Positions 6,530 to 13,457 of a stretch of DNA of 16,133 nucleotides are shown piece after piece. This DNA is from JAAFJU01 sp043764895. Its GTDB lineage: Bacteria > Cyanobacteriota > Cyanobacteriia > Leptolyngbyales > Leptolyngbyaceae. The notes beneath the pieces were generated by a model. It was not told where the DNA came from. It saw nothing but the letters and a program-made list of their open reading frames with translations, and searched no databases. Location: NCBI GenBank assembly GCA_043764895.1, contig JAYUJY010000214.1, positions 1 through 16,133 of the forward strand, written 5' to 3'. A program made the position numbers and the translations under genes. Each line of letters opens with the position of its first letter. Position 1 is the first letter of the stretch.

Positions 6530-8488
6530 CTATTTGCTGGTGAGCTGCGTTAGGACTTGATTCGATCGATCGACGAATGACTTCATGCCCTCTGCATCAA
6601 AGCCCTTCTGAGCCATGAGCGCCAGATCGTAAACATGATGACAAATGGTATCCGCTAGTTCAGACGAGCCGCTTTGCTTCAGGTTTGCGAGGTTCTGGAT
6701 CAGCGGGTGAGCGGTGTTGAGCAAGAGGACATGCTCTTCGGGGAACTGCGCCTGTTGCTGTTGCATCATCGCCATCATTTCCTGCATCCGACGTTGGTCC
6801 TCGGGCAGCAAGACCATCGCTGGCGGAGTGCTGGCAGGATCGTCGGATTTGATGGCCTCGGTGCGGATGGTGAGTTTGGGCTTGTTCAAGGCGGTGTTAA
6901 ATAGATCCTTGATGCGATCGCCGAAGGTTTGATTTGTCTCTGGATCGACGTCTTCTGCTTTATCTTTTTCGATCAGCGATTCATCCAGTTCGGAGTCCAC
7001 GCGGGAGAACTTGACGTCGCTGTATTCGCGTTCTAGGAAGGTCGCAAAATGGCTGTCGATGAAAGAGTCGAGGAACAATACTTCGATGCCGCGTGACTTG
7101 TAGAGATTGACGTAGGTCGCTTGGGCGATCGGGTCGTTGCAGTAGAAGACGCGGTTTTCGTGGGTTTCTTTGTTGCGATCGAGGTACTCCTTCAGCGTGG
7201 TGTAGGTGCGGCCTTCGACGGTGTTGGGGTCGCCGTTGTCTTTCCAGATGTCACCTTCAGCGGTTTCGACTTCGACAGCGGGTTTGGATTCCGGCGTAAA
7301 GGTCGTTTGGAACATCACAATGTCTTCGATTTGCTTTTTGAACTTGTCGTCGTTCATGGAGCCAAATTTGACAAAAGTTCCTAGATCTTGCCATGAGCTG
7401 ATGTAACTAGCGCGATCGTCCCGGTAGAGATCTTTGAGGCGATCGCCGACTTTTTTGGCGATGTAGTTGCCGATTTGCTTCACGGTGCGATCGGCTTGCA
7501 GGAAGCTTCGGGACACGTTAAGCGGAATGTCGCTGCTGTCAATCACGCCGCGCAACGGAAGCAAAAAGCGCGGAATCACTTCTTCGCAGTTGTCAGACAC
7601 GAACACCTGATTGCAGAAGAGCTTAACTGAGCTTTTGGTGACATCGACGTCGGGCTTAAGCTTGGGGAAATACAGAATCCCATTCACCACAAAGGGATAG
7701 TCGGTGTTCAAGTGAACCCACAGCAGCGGGTCTTCTTGATAAGGGTAGAGATAGCGATAGAACTCTAAATATTGTTCATCGGTAAGATTACCGGGAGATT
7801 CTTTCCATGCGGCGATTTGTTTGTTAACTTGTTCAGCGTCGGTGGTCGCTTCTTCCGAGATAACTTCGAGTTCGATCGGGTAGGGCATGAAGTCGCAGTA
7901 GGTCTTAACCAGCGTGCGAATTCGGTAATCTTCGATATATTCCTGCTCGTCTTCAAGCAGCGTTAACGTAATGGTCGTTCCGCGCGTGGTCCGATCGGAT
8001 TCGCTGAGTTCAAAGCTGGTCGAGCCATCGCAGCTCCAGTGAACGGCTTGGGACCCTTCTTTGTAGGAAAGGGTGTCGATTTCGACGATGCTGGACACCA
8101 TGAAGGAGCTATAAAACCCGAGTCCGAAGTGACCAATGATTTGTTCATCGCTGGTGGCTTGGTATTTCTGGACAAATTCTTCGGCGCTAGAGAAGGCGAC
8201 TTGGTTGATATATTGCTTAATCTCGTCGCCCGTCATCCCGATTCCGGTGTCGGTGATGGAGAGGGTTTTCTTGTTTTTGTCTATTGTCAGCGTTATTTTC
8301 ATGTCGCCCGCATCTGAGGCATATTCCCCCGATCGCGACACCATGCTGAGCTTTTTCATCGCATCGACGCCGTTCGAGATCAGCTCGCGCAAGAATATTT
8401 CATGGTCGGAGTAAAGCCATTTCTTGATAATGGGGAAAATACTCTCGGTATGAATCGAGATATTGCCTTTTTCTAGAACGGTTGTCAT
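6530..8488 (-). CDS. htpG: Molecular chaperone HtpG (Hsp90)
   Basis: A full-length 652-residue Hsp90. The N-terminal GHKL ATPase domain shows ELISNGVDA (35-43; Glu35 is the expected catalytic glutamate), DTGIGM (80-85), the lid-side glycine motif GHFGLGFYSS (119-128) and RGTTITL. The middle domain contains NVSRSFLQADR, a hallmark of the family with the ATP-contacting arginine. The C-terminal dimerisation region follows a Met/Gln-rich stretch (MQEMMAMMQQQQAQ) typical of cyanobacterial HtpG. It is an ATP-dependent cytoplasmic chaperone; in cyanobacteria HtpG is linked to heat, cold and oxidative stress, phycobilisome linkers and the tetrapyrrole enzyme HemE. No CIRCE element is visible upstream, and no strong ribosome site precedes the ATG. 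The permease gene ends 93 bp upstream on the same strand. Confidence 0.98.
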   Translation of the reverse strand: MTTVLEKGNISIHTESIFPIIKKWLYSDHEIFLRELISNGVDAMKKLSMVSRSGEYASDAGDMKITLTIDKNKKTLSITDTGIGMTGDEIKQYINQVAFSSAEEFVQKYQATSDEQIIGHFGLGFYSSFMVSSIVEIDTLSYKEGSQAVHWSCDGSTSFELSESDRTTRGTTITLTLLEDEQEYIEDYRIRTLVKTYCDFMPYPIELEVISEEATTDAEQVNKQIAAWKESPGNLTDEQYLEFYRYLYPYQEDPLLWVHLNTDYPFVVNGILYFPKLKPDVDVTKSSVKLFCNQVFVSDNCEEVIPRFLLPLRGVIDSSDIPLNVSRSFLQADRTVKQIGNYIAKKVGDRLKDLYRDDRASYISSWQDLGTFVKFGSMNDDKFKKQIEDIVMFQTTFTPESKPAVEVETAEGDIWKDNGDPNTVEGRTYTTLKEYLDRNKETHENRVFYCNDPIAQATYVNLYKSRGIEVLFLDSFIDSHFATFLEREYSDVKFSRVDSELDESLIEKDKAEDVDPETNQTFGDRIKDLFNTALNKPKLTIRTEAIKSDDPASTPPAMVLLPEDQRRMQEMMAMMQQQQAQFPEEHVLLLNTAHPLIQNLANLKQSGSSELADTICHHVYDLALMAQKGFDAEGMKSFVDRSNQVLTQLTSK

Positions 8489-8581
8489 GGGTTTTAAAAG
8501 ATGAAGGAGATTTAAAGCTTATTTTGCAACGGTTGTGGCACGAGACGGACGATCGGATTTCCCTACTCGGGGGCAAGCCAT

Positions 8582-9613
8582 CTAACCGAAAAGATTCAGA
8601 ATAAGCGCGGCCAAGAAGGTAATAAGCGCCGCCATACTGAAGAGATACAAAATCGCACGGGGCTTGAAAATAGTCAGCAATAACCCAAATGCCTTGAGGT
8701 CAATCATTGGCCCAAAGACCAAAAACGAGACCAGCGAACCTGTCGTAAACGTCGAGGCAAAGGACAACGCAAAGAACGAATCCACCGTCGAGCAAATCGA
8801 AACGATCGTCGCTAACAGCATCATGGCAATAATCGATGTCACCGGATCCTGGCCCAGACTCAGAATCACGTCTCGGGGCACAAAGGATTGAATCAGCGCC
8901 GCAATTAAGCTCCCCAAAATCAAGACCCCAGAGAGTTCCCGAAGTTCTTGTACCATGCCGTCCACCAGCAGCTTGATCTTGAGACCGATCGGCTGCTTGA
9001 CCAGATCCATCATGACCGCCTGCATCGCCCCCGCATCATCAGTCGGTAAGACCTGCGTCGATTGTCCTAGGAAATAGGTCCCGGACTGAAGCAGTGGACT
9101 GGTTTCAAGAATGCTGACATTGGGTTTAGCTTGAAGCAGTCGAGTATTGCGGGCCTTAACGATCGCCGCTAACGAAGGCCGCAAAAAGGGCGTCAAGTCG
9201 TCCTGAAGACTAAAAATCCAGCCGATCAACGTCGCAATCACCAACGACAAACCAATGCGCAAGAAAACAATCTCAGGTTGGTCGCGAAAAGCGGTCCAGG
9301 TTGCCCAAAAAACAATGGGATTAATCGTAGGCGCAGCGAGCAAGAATCCGATCGCCACCGACGGCGAAGCGCCCTGGGTCAGCAACCGTCTAGCTACCGG
9401 AACATTTCCGCATTCACAGACTGGAAACAGGAATCCGGCCAAACTGCCAAACAAGGATCCAAGCAATGGATTTTTTGGGATCCACCTCAACAATTGACGT
9501 TCGCTAATAAAGAACGTCAGAATCCCTGAAAAAAATACGCCCAACAGCAGAAACGGAATGGCTTCTACAATCAGGCTCAAAAAAAGAGTAAAGGCGCTAT
9601 TGAATTGCTCCAT
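8582..9613 (-). CDS. ArsP/YraQ-type permease (SO_0444-like)
   Basis: A 343-residue polytopic membrane protein with at least eight hydrophobic segments. Near the N-terminus is the family motif PVCECGNVPVARRL (64-77), followed by GASPSVAIGFLLAAPTINP. A second related half carries SICSTVDSFFALSF and FGPMIDLKAFG, so the two-repeat layout of the ArsP_1/DUF318 permeases is visible. Members have been linked to efflux of organoarsenicals or Cu/Zn; the conserved cysteines (C66, C68 and the SICS cysteine) would suit soft-metal or thiol-reactive ligands, but the substrate is not readable from sequence. In many genomes such permeases sit next to a TIGR03943 (YcgQ-type) partner; none is here. The ATG at 9613 has an AAGAAGGG ribosome site very close upstream. 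No metal-sensing repressor gene is adjacent. Confidence 0.9.
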   Translation of the reverse strand: MEQFNSAFTLFLSLIVEAIPFLLLGVFFSGILTFFISERQLLRWIPKNPLLGSLFGSLAGFLFPVCECGNVPVARRLLTQGASPSVAIGFLLAAPTINPIVFWATWTAFRDQPEIVFLRIGLSLVIATLIGWIFSLQDDLTPFLRPSLAAIVKARNTRLLQAKPNVSILETSPLLQSGTYFLGQSTQVLPTDDAGAMQAVMMDLVKQPIGLKIKLLVDGMVQELRELSGVLILGSLIAALIQSFVPRDVILSLGQDPVTSIIAMMLLATIVSICSTVDSFFALSFASTFTTGSLVSFLVFGPMIDLKAFGLLLTIFKPRAILYLFSMAALITFLAALILNLFG

Positions 9614-9769
9614 TTTCCCTTCTTAGTTCTACGTTCTAAATGGTTATGGTAAGAGTTGAGTCTTTCAGGTCTATCAAAAGGAAACCCATAGACAACTCGT
9701 TCCGCTAGTAACGGTATCACTTCAGTCGTCCTCAGACAACCCCGACCCGACAAGCTGAATAGCCGCAAA

Positions 9770-9801
9770 CCGAATAGTGATGCGCTGATCTTACTATTCG
9801 G
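9770..9801 (-). terminator. Hairpin overlapping the stop of the coiled-coil gene
   Basis: A perfect 9-bp stem (9770-9778 with 9793-9801; CCGAATAGT and its complement) encloses a 14-base loop. It includes the stop codon of the upstream minus-strand gene and is followed on that strand only by TTTGCGG, so it is at best a weak terminator or a 3'-end stabilising hairpin. Confidence 0.4.
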
Positions 9802-10114
9802 ATTCTCTGACCGATCGCCGGACGAGAATTTCGAGCATCACTTTCATATCGGTCTGAATGTCTTCGAGTTTAGAAAGGCGGGTTGCATGTTCTAAGTGAT
9901 TTTGCTCTAGACGTTCAACTCGTTCGTCGTGGTCGTCAAGTTCAAGGTCATGCTGATGGCTTCTAGCTTCGGTGCGTTCGCCTATGCGCTCAACAAGGGT
10001 CGCAATTCGATCGAGCGTGACGGTAACGTTATCCATCCGCTGCGCTTGTTCCGCTAAGATTTGCTCGCTACGATCGAGGGCATTGTTGATTTGTTCAGGA
10101 GTGCGATCGTTCAT
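9794..10114 (-). CDS. Small coiled-coil protein, function unknown
   Basis: A 106-residue, highly charged protein with no membrane segment or signal peptide. Most of it is predicted by eye to be a continuous coiled coil: heptad-like hydrophobics run through NALDRSEQILAEQAQRMD, TLDRIATLVERIGERTE, a His/Asp-rich centre (HQHDLELDDHDERVE) and LEQNHLEHATRLSKLEDIQ, ending in MLEILVRR. Similar short coiled-coil hypotheticals are common in cyanobacteria, and I cannot assign a role. The ATG lacks a clear ribosome site, but the frame is long for its size and composition is protein-like. It is flanked by the permease downstream (181 bp) and a palindromic element upstream (56 bp). A hairpin overlaps its stop codon. 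Confidence 0.7.
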   Translation of the reverse strand: MNDRTPEQINNALDRSEQILAEQAQRMDNVTVTLDRIATLVERIGERTEARSHQHDLELDDHDERVERLEQNHLEHATRLSKLEDIQTDMKVMLEILVRRSVRESE

Positions 10115-10169
10115 AGCGGGAACTCGTAATGGTGATGATTCTGATTTTAGACGATCGGCTCAATCGGAC

Positions 10170-10306
10170 GAACTAAGGTGATTTCTACAAAAAACTTACC
10201 CGGAGGCCCCCCCGGCCCCCAATTCTGGGGGAGTATGATTCCGAAGCCCCCAGAATTAGGGGTTGGGGGCCTCCGGTAAACTGATTCCTAGAAATCACCT
10301 AAGTTC
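10170..10306. repeat. 137-bp nested palindromic element with terminal inverted repeats
   Basis: The outer 18-bp ends (10170-10187 and 10289-10306; TAGAAATCACCT core) are inverted repeats matching at 17 of 18 positions. Inside, C-rich arms beginning CCGGAGGCCCCC mirror each other, and two further AATTCTGGGGG-type hairpins sit in the centre. The design (short outer TIRs plus an inner self-complementary core) parallels the element at 3557-3765, but the sequences are unrelated. Its core is shared with 6205-6237. There is no coding capacity; a MITE-like origin is inferred. Confidence 0.7.
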
Positions 10307-10381
10307 ATCTCTACCGTCTTTAATTCGTTTCCTTCAAAAAGCAAGCCCGATCGACTTACCTTGAGATCATAGTCTCTCTGT

Positions 10382-10921
10382 TTATTTCTGGTTCCAGTCG
10401 CTGCGGCCTTTCGATAAGTCCATTAGGACACAAACTGAATATTTCCGCCCTGGCTTCATAGTCCAAGTTGCCGCAATGTTTGAGATGTTGGCTCCGGGAT
10501 GGCTCCATCGCACATCATGGCTTCCAGGCGCGACGACGAAGGTTTCTGTTGTCCCCAAGGCGCATACGTTTTTAGGGATATCGCTGGATATCGCGTAAAT
10601 TTTGCATTGTGGACAGGGTTTAAGGACGGTGTTCTTTGCCTGTGCTTTTCCCTGAGTCATCGTGAAGACCATAGGGTTTGGAATGCTGTTAGTAATTTTG
10701 AGTGATGTAGAGCCATCGTCAGTAGGCCCGTCATCTTGAAGGATAGGAGCCTCAATAGCAGGCGTCTTCAGTGACTGAAATGATGTTCTTGTGAGGGATT
10801 GGAGGTAGCCAAGTGTCACGACGATCGCAATTAAAGAGATGAGTGCGGTGTAGTCTTTTCCCTTACGGTTTCTGCTGCTCATTAAAATTCCAATCGAGGG
10901 GGTCTGATTAAATATTCTCAC
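10382..10921 (-). CDS. Membrane-anchored hypothetical protein with CPxC motif
   Basis: 179 residues from the longest start, but the ATG at 10879 (MSSRNRKGKDY..., 165 residues) is more likely: it places a basic N-terminus directly before one hydrophobic segment (YTALISLIAIVVTLGYL), and TTGGA lies just upstream. The rest is probably exported or periplasmic and anchored by that helix. It contains LKPCPQCKIY, a further Cys in NVCALG and another in YSVCVLM, so one or two disulfides or a metal site are possible. Its layout (TSLKITNSIPNPMVFTM, then FVVAPGSHDVRWSHPG) looks beta-rich. I do not recognise a family. Neighbours give no functional hint; the tRNA gene lies upstream with its own terminator, so this gene is probably transcribed alone. 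Confidence 0.65.
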   Translation of the reverse strand: MRIFNQTPSIGILMSSRNRKGKDYTALISLIAIVVTLGYLQSLTRTSFQSLKTPAIEAPILQDDGPTDDGSTSLKITNSIPNPMVFTMTQGKAQAKNTVLKPCPQCKIYAISSDIPKNVCALGTTETFVVAPGSHDVRWSHPGANISNIAATWTMKPGRKYSVCVLMDLSKGRSDWNQK

Positions 10922-10989
10922 AAACGATAATTATTACTCAAGTTCAAGCCAAGAGATTCAAATCCCTAATCTTTGATTATCCTACAAAA

Positions 10990-11031
10990 ATTTGCCCTTC
11001 ATTTAGATAGTTTTCTAAATGAAGGGCAAAT
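10990..11031 (-). terminator. Rho-independent terminator of the tRNA gene
   Basis: A perfect 18-bp stem (10990-11007 with 11014-11031) with a 6-base loop lies just downstream of the tRNA on the minus strand and is followed by TTTTTG. The adjacent position and T-run make this a strong intrinsic terminator. Confidence 0.9.
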
Positions 11032-11041
11032 AACTAAATTA

Positions 11042-11114
11042 TGGCTCTGGTGGGAGTTGAACCTACGACCTTGGGCTTATGAGTCCCCTGCTCTAACCAC
11101 TGAGCTACAAAGCC
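11042..11114 (-). tRNA. tRNA with CAT anticodon (Met elongator or Ile2)
   Basis: Read on the minus strand, a full 73-base cloverleaf is visible: acceptor GGCTTTG pairing with CAGAGCC (one G-T pair), D-arm TAGCTCAGTGGTTAGAGCA, anticodon loop CTCATAA, and T-arm containing GGTTCAACTCC. The discriminator is A and CCA is not encoded. CAT is shared by elongator tRNA-Met, initiator tRNA and tRNA-Ile2 (lysidine-modified). The paired first base excludes the usual bacterial initiator. The D-loop AGTGGTTAGAGC resembles E. coli tRNA-Ile2 more than tRNA-Met, so Ile2 is a real possibility. A terminator follows at once. Confidence 0.95.
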
Positions 11115-11199
11115 TTAACACGCTTACTAGAGTAGCAATATTGATCATTAAAGTCAATCTATTTTCAACGGTTAAATCTGAAGCAACGATCAAAACAAC

Positions 11200-11237
11200 A
11201 AAAGGGGAAAAGCCAGTAATGAACTCTCCCCCCTTTT
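11200..11237 (-). terminator. Probable terminator of the LysM-M23 gene
   Basis: On the minus strand an 8-bp AAAAGGGG/CCCCTTTT stem (11200-11207 with 11230-11237) lies about 25 bases after the stop codon and runs into TTTTGTTGTTTTG. The T-run is good but the loop is long (22 bases), so efficiency is uncertain. Confidence 0.55.
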
Positions 11238-11262
11238 TATGATTTACAGACTCATCCAGACA

Positions 11263-13212
11263 TTAACTACGATCGTTTGGCAAATAAGCCATCGGATTCA
11301 TAGCGCCTTGAGGAGTATGAATCTCAAAGTGCAAGTGAGGTCCGGTACTGAAGCCCGTGCTTCCCATCTCAGCGACCTGTTGACCTTGAGCGACCTGCTG
11401 ACCATTGCTGACCAAAATGCGATTATTGTGTGCATAACGAGTCATGGACCCATCTGCATGTTCAATCTCAACGAGGTAACCAAAACCACCGTCGTTGTAG
11501 CCTGAGAAGGATACAACACCCGGTGCCGCTGCCACGATCGGAGTTCCCACTGGACCTGCGACATCAATCCCCTTGTGCATCCGTCCCCAGCGCCAGCCGT
11601 AGCCGGAAGTGAAAACACCCTGCGCGGGCCAGATATAGCCCTTCATTGCGCCCTTACCCTGAGGCAAGTAGCTGTCGGAAGTTCCGATGCTGGGCATTTG
11701 GGGGGCTGCCATGCGAAGAGCTGTGGTCTGAACCAGCGGACTTGCATAGCTATTGCTGCCTGTGTAAGCACCGCCCACTGAAGCACGAGCCATCAATCGG
11801 GGAGCCTTTGCCGAGACGATCGCAGGCGTCTGCTGAGGCAAGGTCGGCGCTTGAATGATTCGGTCTAGGCGATTCTGGTTGACAGATTGAGTCGAGACAT
11901 CAGGCGTAGTCTCAACTCGTTTCTGAAATTCAGGATTAACCGTGCGACGCTCAAATCTCAACGAACCCGATCGGGTTGGCATCGAAACGGTGGGAACGAC
12001 TACACTAGCGCTTGAAGTCGTCGGCACAACGTAGTTCTGCTGCGCTGCATAGGCAACCTGAGTCGTTTGATACTTTTGGCGAAGGTTTTTGACTTCCACC
12101 ATCAACTTATCAATTCGAGTGCTGTTGGTCACAGACGGTTCGACCGATACGTTAGCCGGACGATCGATTTTTGGGGTGGGTGTCGAGATTGCTGGAACCC
12201 AAGATGACTGACGCAATTCAGGAACAGAGACGCGATTAGCCGAAGCATTAAAAGCGATCGTAGAAGATGAAGACTTGGCACCCGTAAACAAGACGGGAGA
12301 AGGCTTCAGTTGCGGCACATCAGCTTGCGGAACGCTCTGCAAATTCTTGAGTTGCGGAACCTTCAATACTTGATTTGCAAACAGCGTATTCGGATCGCTA
12401 ATGCGATTCAATGCTGCAAGTTGGCTCGGTGAAATGCCATTGCTGCGGGCGATCGTGGTGAGCGTTTCGCCCACTTCAACCCGATGCTTAGAAAAACTAA
12501 CCGCTTCAGAAGTCGGCAACGGCATTGCTTGCTGCTGCGAAGTAGGAAGGGCTGCAATAATTAGATTCTCCTCAGACCGCAACTCCGCCAAACTCTTCTT
12601 GAGTCGAGACTGCTGCTCTTTTAGCTTCACCACCGCCGTGTCCTGACGAACCTTTGAGGCCGTAGGAGCGGGCGGACTTGGGGGCGTCATTGCGAGAACC
12701 GGAATAGCATCCGCCGATGCAGTGGCGATCGGCAGGCTGATCGTTTGACCGACCCGGAGGACAGAAGTGACTGGAAATTGATTAAGTTTGGCAACTTGCT
12801 GAGCGGTTATTCCGTAGGCTCTCGCAATGTTGGACAGACTTTCGCCTTCTTGAACCGTGTGAACTTGGCTAGAGGCCAGCACCATTGACTTTGAATCGTC
12901 CGGTGTCGTCAGAGACACTCTCGTGACATTTCTCGTGACATTGGAGGGAACCAAATCAAGTGCAGGAGCCGCGTTTGGCTCAGAGGTCAGAGATTCAATA
13001 TCTGCCTTTTCTGCTGCGAGTACAGCATCACCCTTCTGAGGCACCAATAAGCCACAGGCACCTACCGATAATGCGACACCAATCATCGCAGCAGGTCCGT
13101 AACTACGGCGAGGTAAATCGTGAGAAATCTGCTTACTGAGATCTCCTTCAGAAGAGACTTTTCTGCCAGGGGTAAGCGCAGATTTGCTTTTCTGGGAAAC
13201 TATACTGTCCAA
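11263..13212 (-). CDS. LysM-LysM-M23 peptidoglycan endopeptidase
   Basis: A 649-residue exported wall hydrolase. A basic N-terminus precedes one hydrophobic segment (about 40-57, AAMIGVALSVGACGLLV), a signal anchor; VGAC resembles a weak lipobox but lies far from the N-terminus. LysM1 (118-162, VQEGESLSNIARAYGI) and LysM2 (243-286, VEVGETLTTIARSNGI) should bind peptidoglycan. A long Ser/Pro/Thr-rich linker with a short coiled coil (about 190-222) leads to a C-terminal M23 domain (535-645). The zinc ligands are H546 and D550 (HKGID) and H628 in HLHFE, with H595 and H626 as catalytic histidines, so it looks active. The family cleaves peptide cross-links during growth and division. The start is TTG at 13212, decided by a perfect AGGAGGT site (13219-13225) six bases upstream. 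A promoter and structured leader precede it. Confidence 0.95.
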   Translation of the reverse strand: MDSIVSQKSKSALTPGRKVSSEGDLSKQISHDLPRRSYGPAAMIGVALSVGACGLLVPQKGDAVLAAEKADIESLTSEPNAAPALDLVPSNVTRNVTRVSLTTPDDSKSMVLASSQVHTVQEGESLSNIARAYGITAQQVAKLNQFPVTSVLRVGQTISLPIATASADAIPVLAMTPPSPPAPTASKVRQDTAVVKLKEQQSRLKKSLAELRSEENLIIAALPTSQQQAMPLPTSEAVSFSKHRVEVGETLTTIARSNGISPSQLAALNRISDPNTLFANQVLKVPQLKNLQSVPQADVPQLKPSPVLFTGAKSSSSTIAFNASANRVSVPELRQSSWVPAISTPTPKIDRPANVSVEPSVTNSTRIDKLMVEVKNLRQKYQTTQVAYAAQQNYVVPTTSSASVVVPTVSMPTRSGSLRFERRTVNPEFQKRVETTPDVSTQSVNQNRLDRIIQAPTLPQQTPAIVSAKAPRLMARASVGGAYTGSNSYASPLVQTTALRMAAPQMPSIGTSDSYLPQGKGAMKGYIWPAQGVFTSGYGWRWGRMHKGIDVAGPVGTPIVAAAPGVVSFSGYNDGGFGYLVEIEHADGSMTRYAHNNRILVSNGQQVAQGQQVAEMGSTGFSTGPHLHFEIHTPQGAMNPMAYLPNDRS

Positions 13213-13218
13213 ACAACG

Positions 13219-13225
13219 ACCTCCT
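13219..13225 (-). promoter_or_regulatory. Strong ribosome site that fixes a TTG start
   Basis: AGGAGGT on the minus strand, six bases before TTG at 13212-13210. It is the best Shine-Dalgarno match in the window. No in-frame ATG or GTG lies at a suitable distance from it, so it supports the rare TTG start of the M23 gene. Confidence 0.8.
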
Positions 13226-13327
13226 AAAATTTCCAGCGTTTAACTGCTCTTTAAGTCATCCACGTTTCCCATCGCTTGACTGCGGGCTGATCCCGAGACA
13301 AGGACTTAAGGCATCGAACGCCATTCG
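13226..13327 (-). promoter_or_regulatory. Structured 5' leader of the LysM-M23 gene
   Basis: Between the predicted transcription start (about 13327) and the ribosome site there are three nested pairings: a CGGG/CCCG hairpin at 13283-13295, closed further by CTTG/CAAG (13275-13278 with 13299-13302); a 7-bp pairing of 13251-13257 with 13303-13309 enclosing it; and a small GGC/GCC hairpin at 13310-13322. I looked for the ydaO/yuaA c-di-AMP riboswitch, known upstream of some wall hydrolase genes, but its signature strings (GGGGTGAA, CGTCAGCTAACC) are absent. A regulatory role is inferred. Confidence 0.4.
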
Positions 13328-13333
13328 GGTCAC

Positions 13334-13362
13334 ACTCTAGCTGGGTCTATCGCGTTTGTCAA
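13334..13362 (-). promoter_or_regulatory. Sigma70-type promoter of the LysM-M23 gene
   Basis: On the minus strand a perfect -35 box TTGACA (13357-13362) is followed, after a 17-bp spacer, by TAGAGT (13334-13339, four of six matches to TATAAT). It predicts a transcript starting near 13327 with a leader of about 115 bases. This is the best promoter match in the window. Confidence 0.65.
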
Positions 13363-13410
13363 ACGAAGACAAATTTGAAATAACTCAACGCTTTGCAATG
13401 TGGCTAGTCT

Positions 13411-13457
13411 GAATCACCTATCAATCTGTTACAGAGCTTATCAATCTGTAATGATTC
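13411..13457. promoter_or_regulatory. Candidate operator: direct and inverted repeats upstream of the M23 promoter
   Basis: TATCAATCTGT appears twice exactly 20 bp apart (13419 and 13439), about two helical turns. The second copy also forms a 7-9-7 palindrome TTACAGA-N9-TCTGTAA (13429-13451). GAATCA (13411-13416) and TGATTC (13452-13457) bracket the region. It lies about 50 bp upstream of the -35 box, suiting an activator or repressor dimer. It does not match the NtcA site GTAN8TAC. The regulator is unknown. Confidence 0.45.

Noticed and set aside
6530..8488. Several long plus-strand frames opposite htpG
   Set aside because: Antisense shadows of a strongly conserved gene with no family resemblance.
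9577..9768. 63-residue minus-strand frame overlapping the permease start
   Set aside because: It overlaps the permease gene out of frame, has Arg/Pro-rich random-like composition and no ribosome site.
13213..13330. ydaO/yuaA (c-di-AMP) riboswitch upstream of the M23 gene
   Set aside because: Expected by gene context, but the conserved strings of that riboswitch are not present on the minus strand here.
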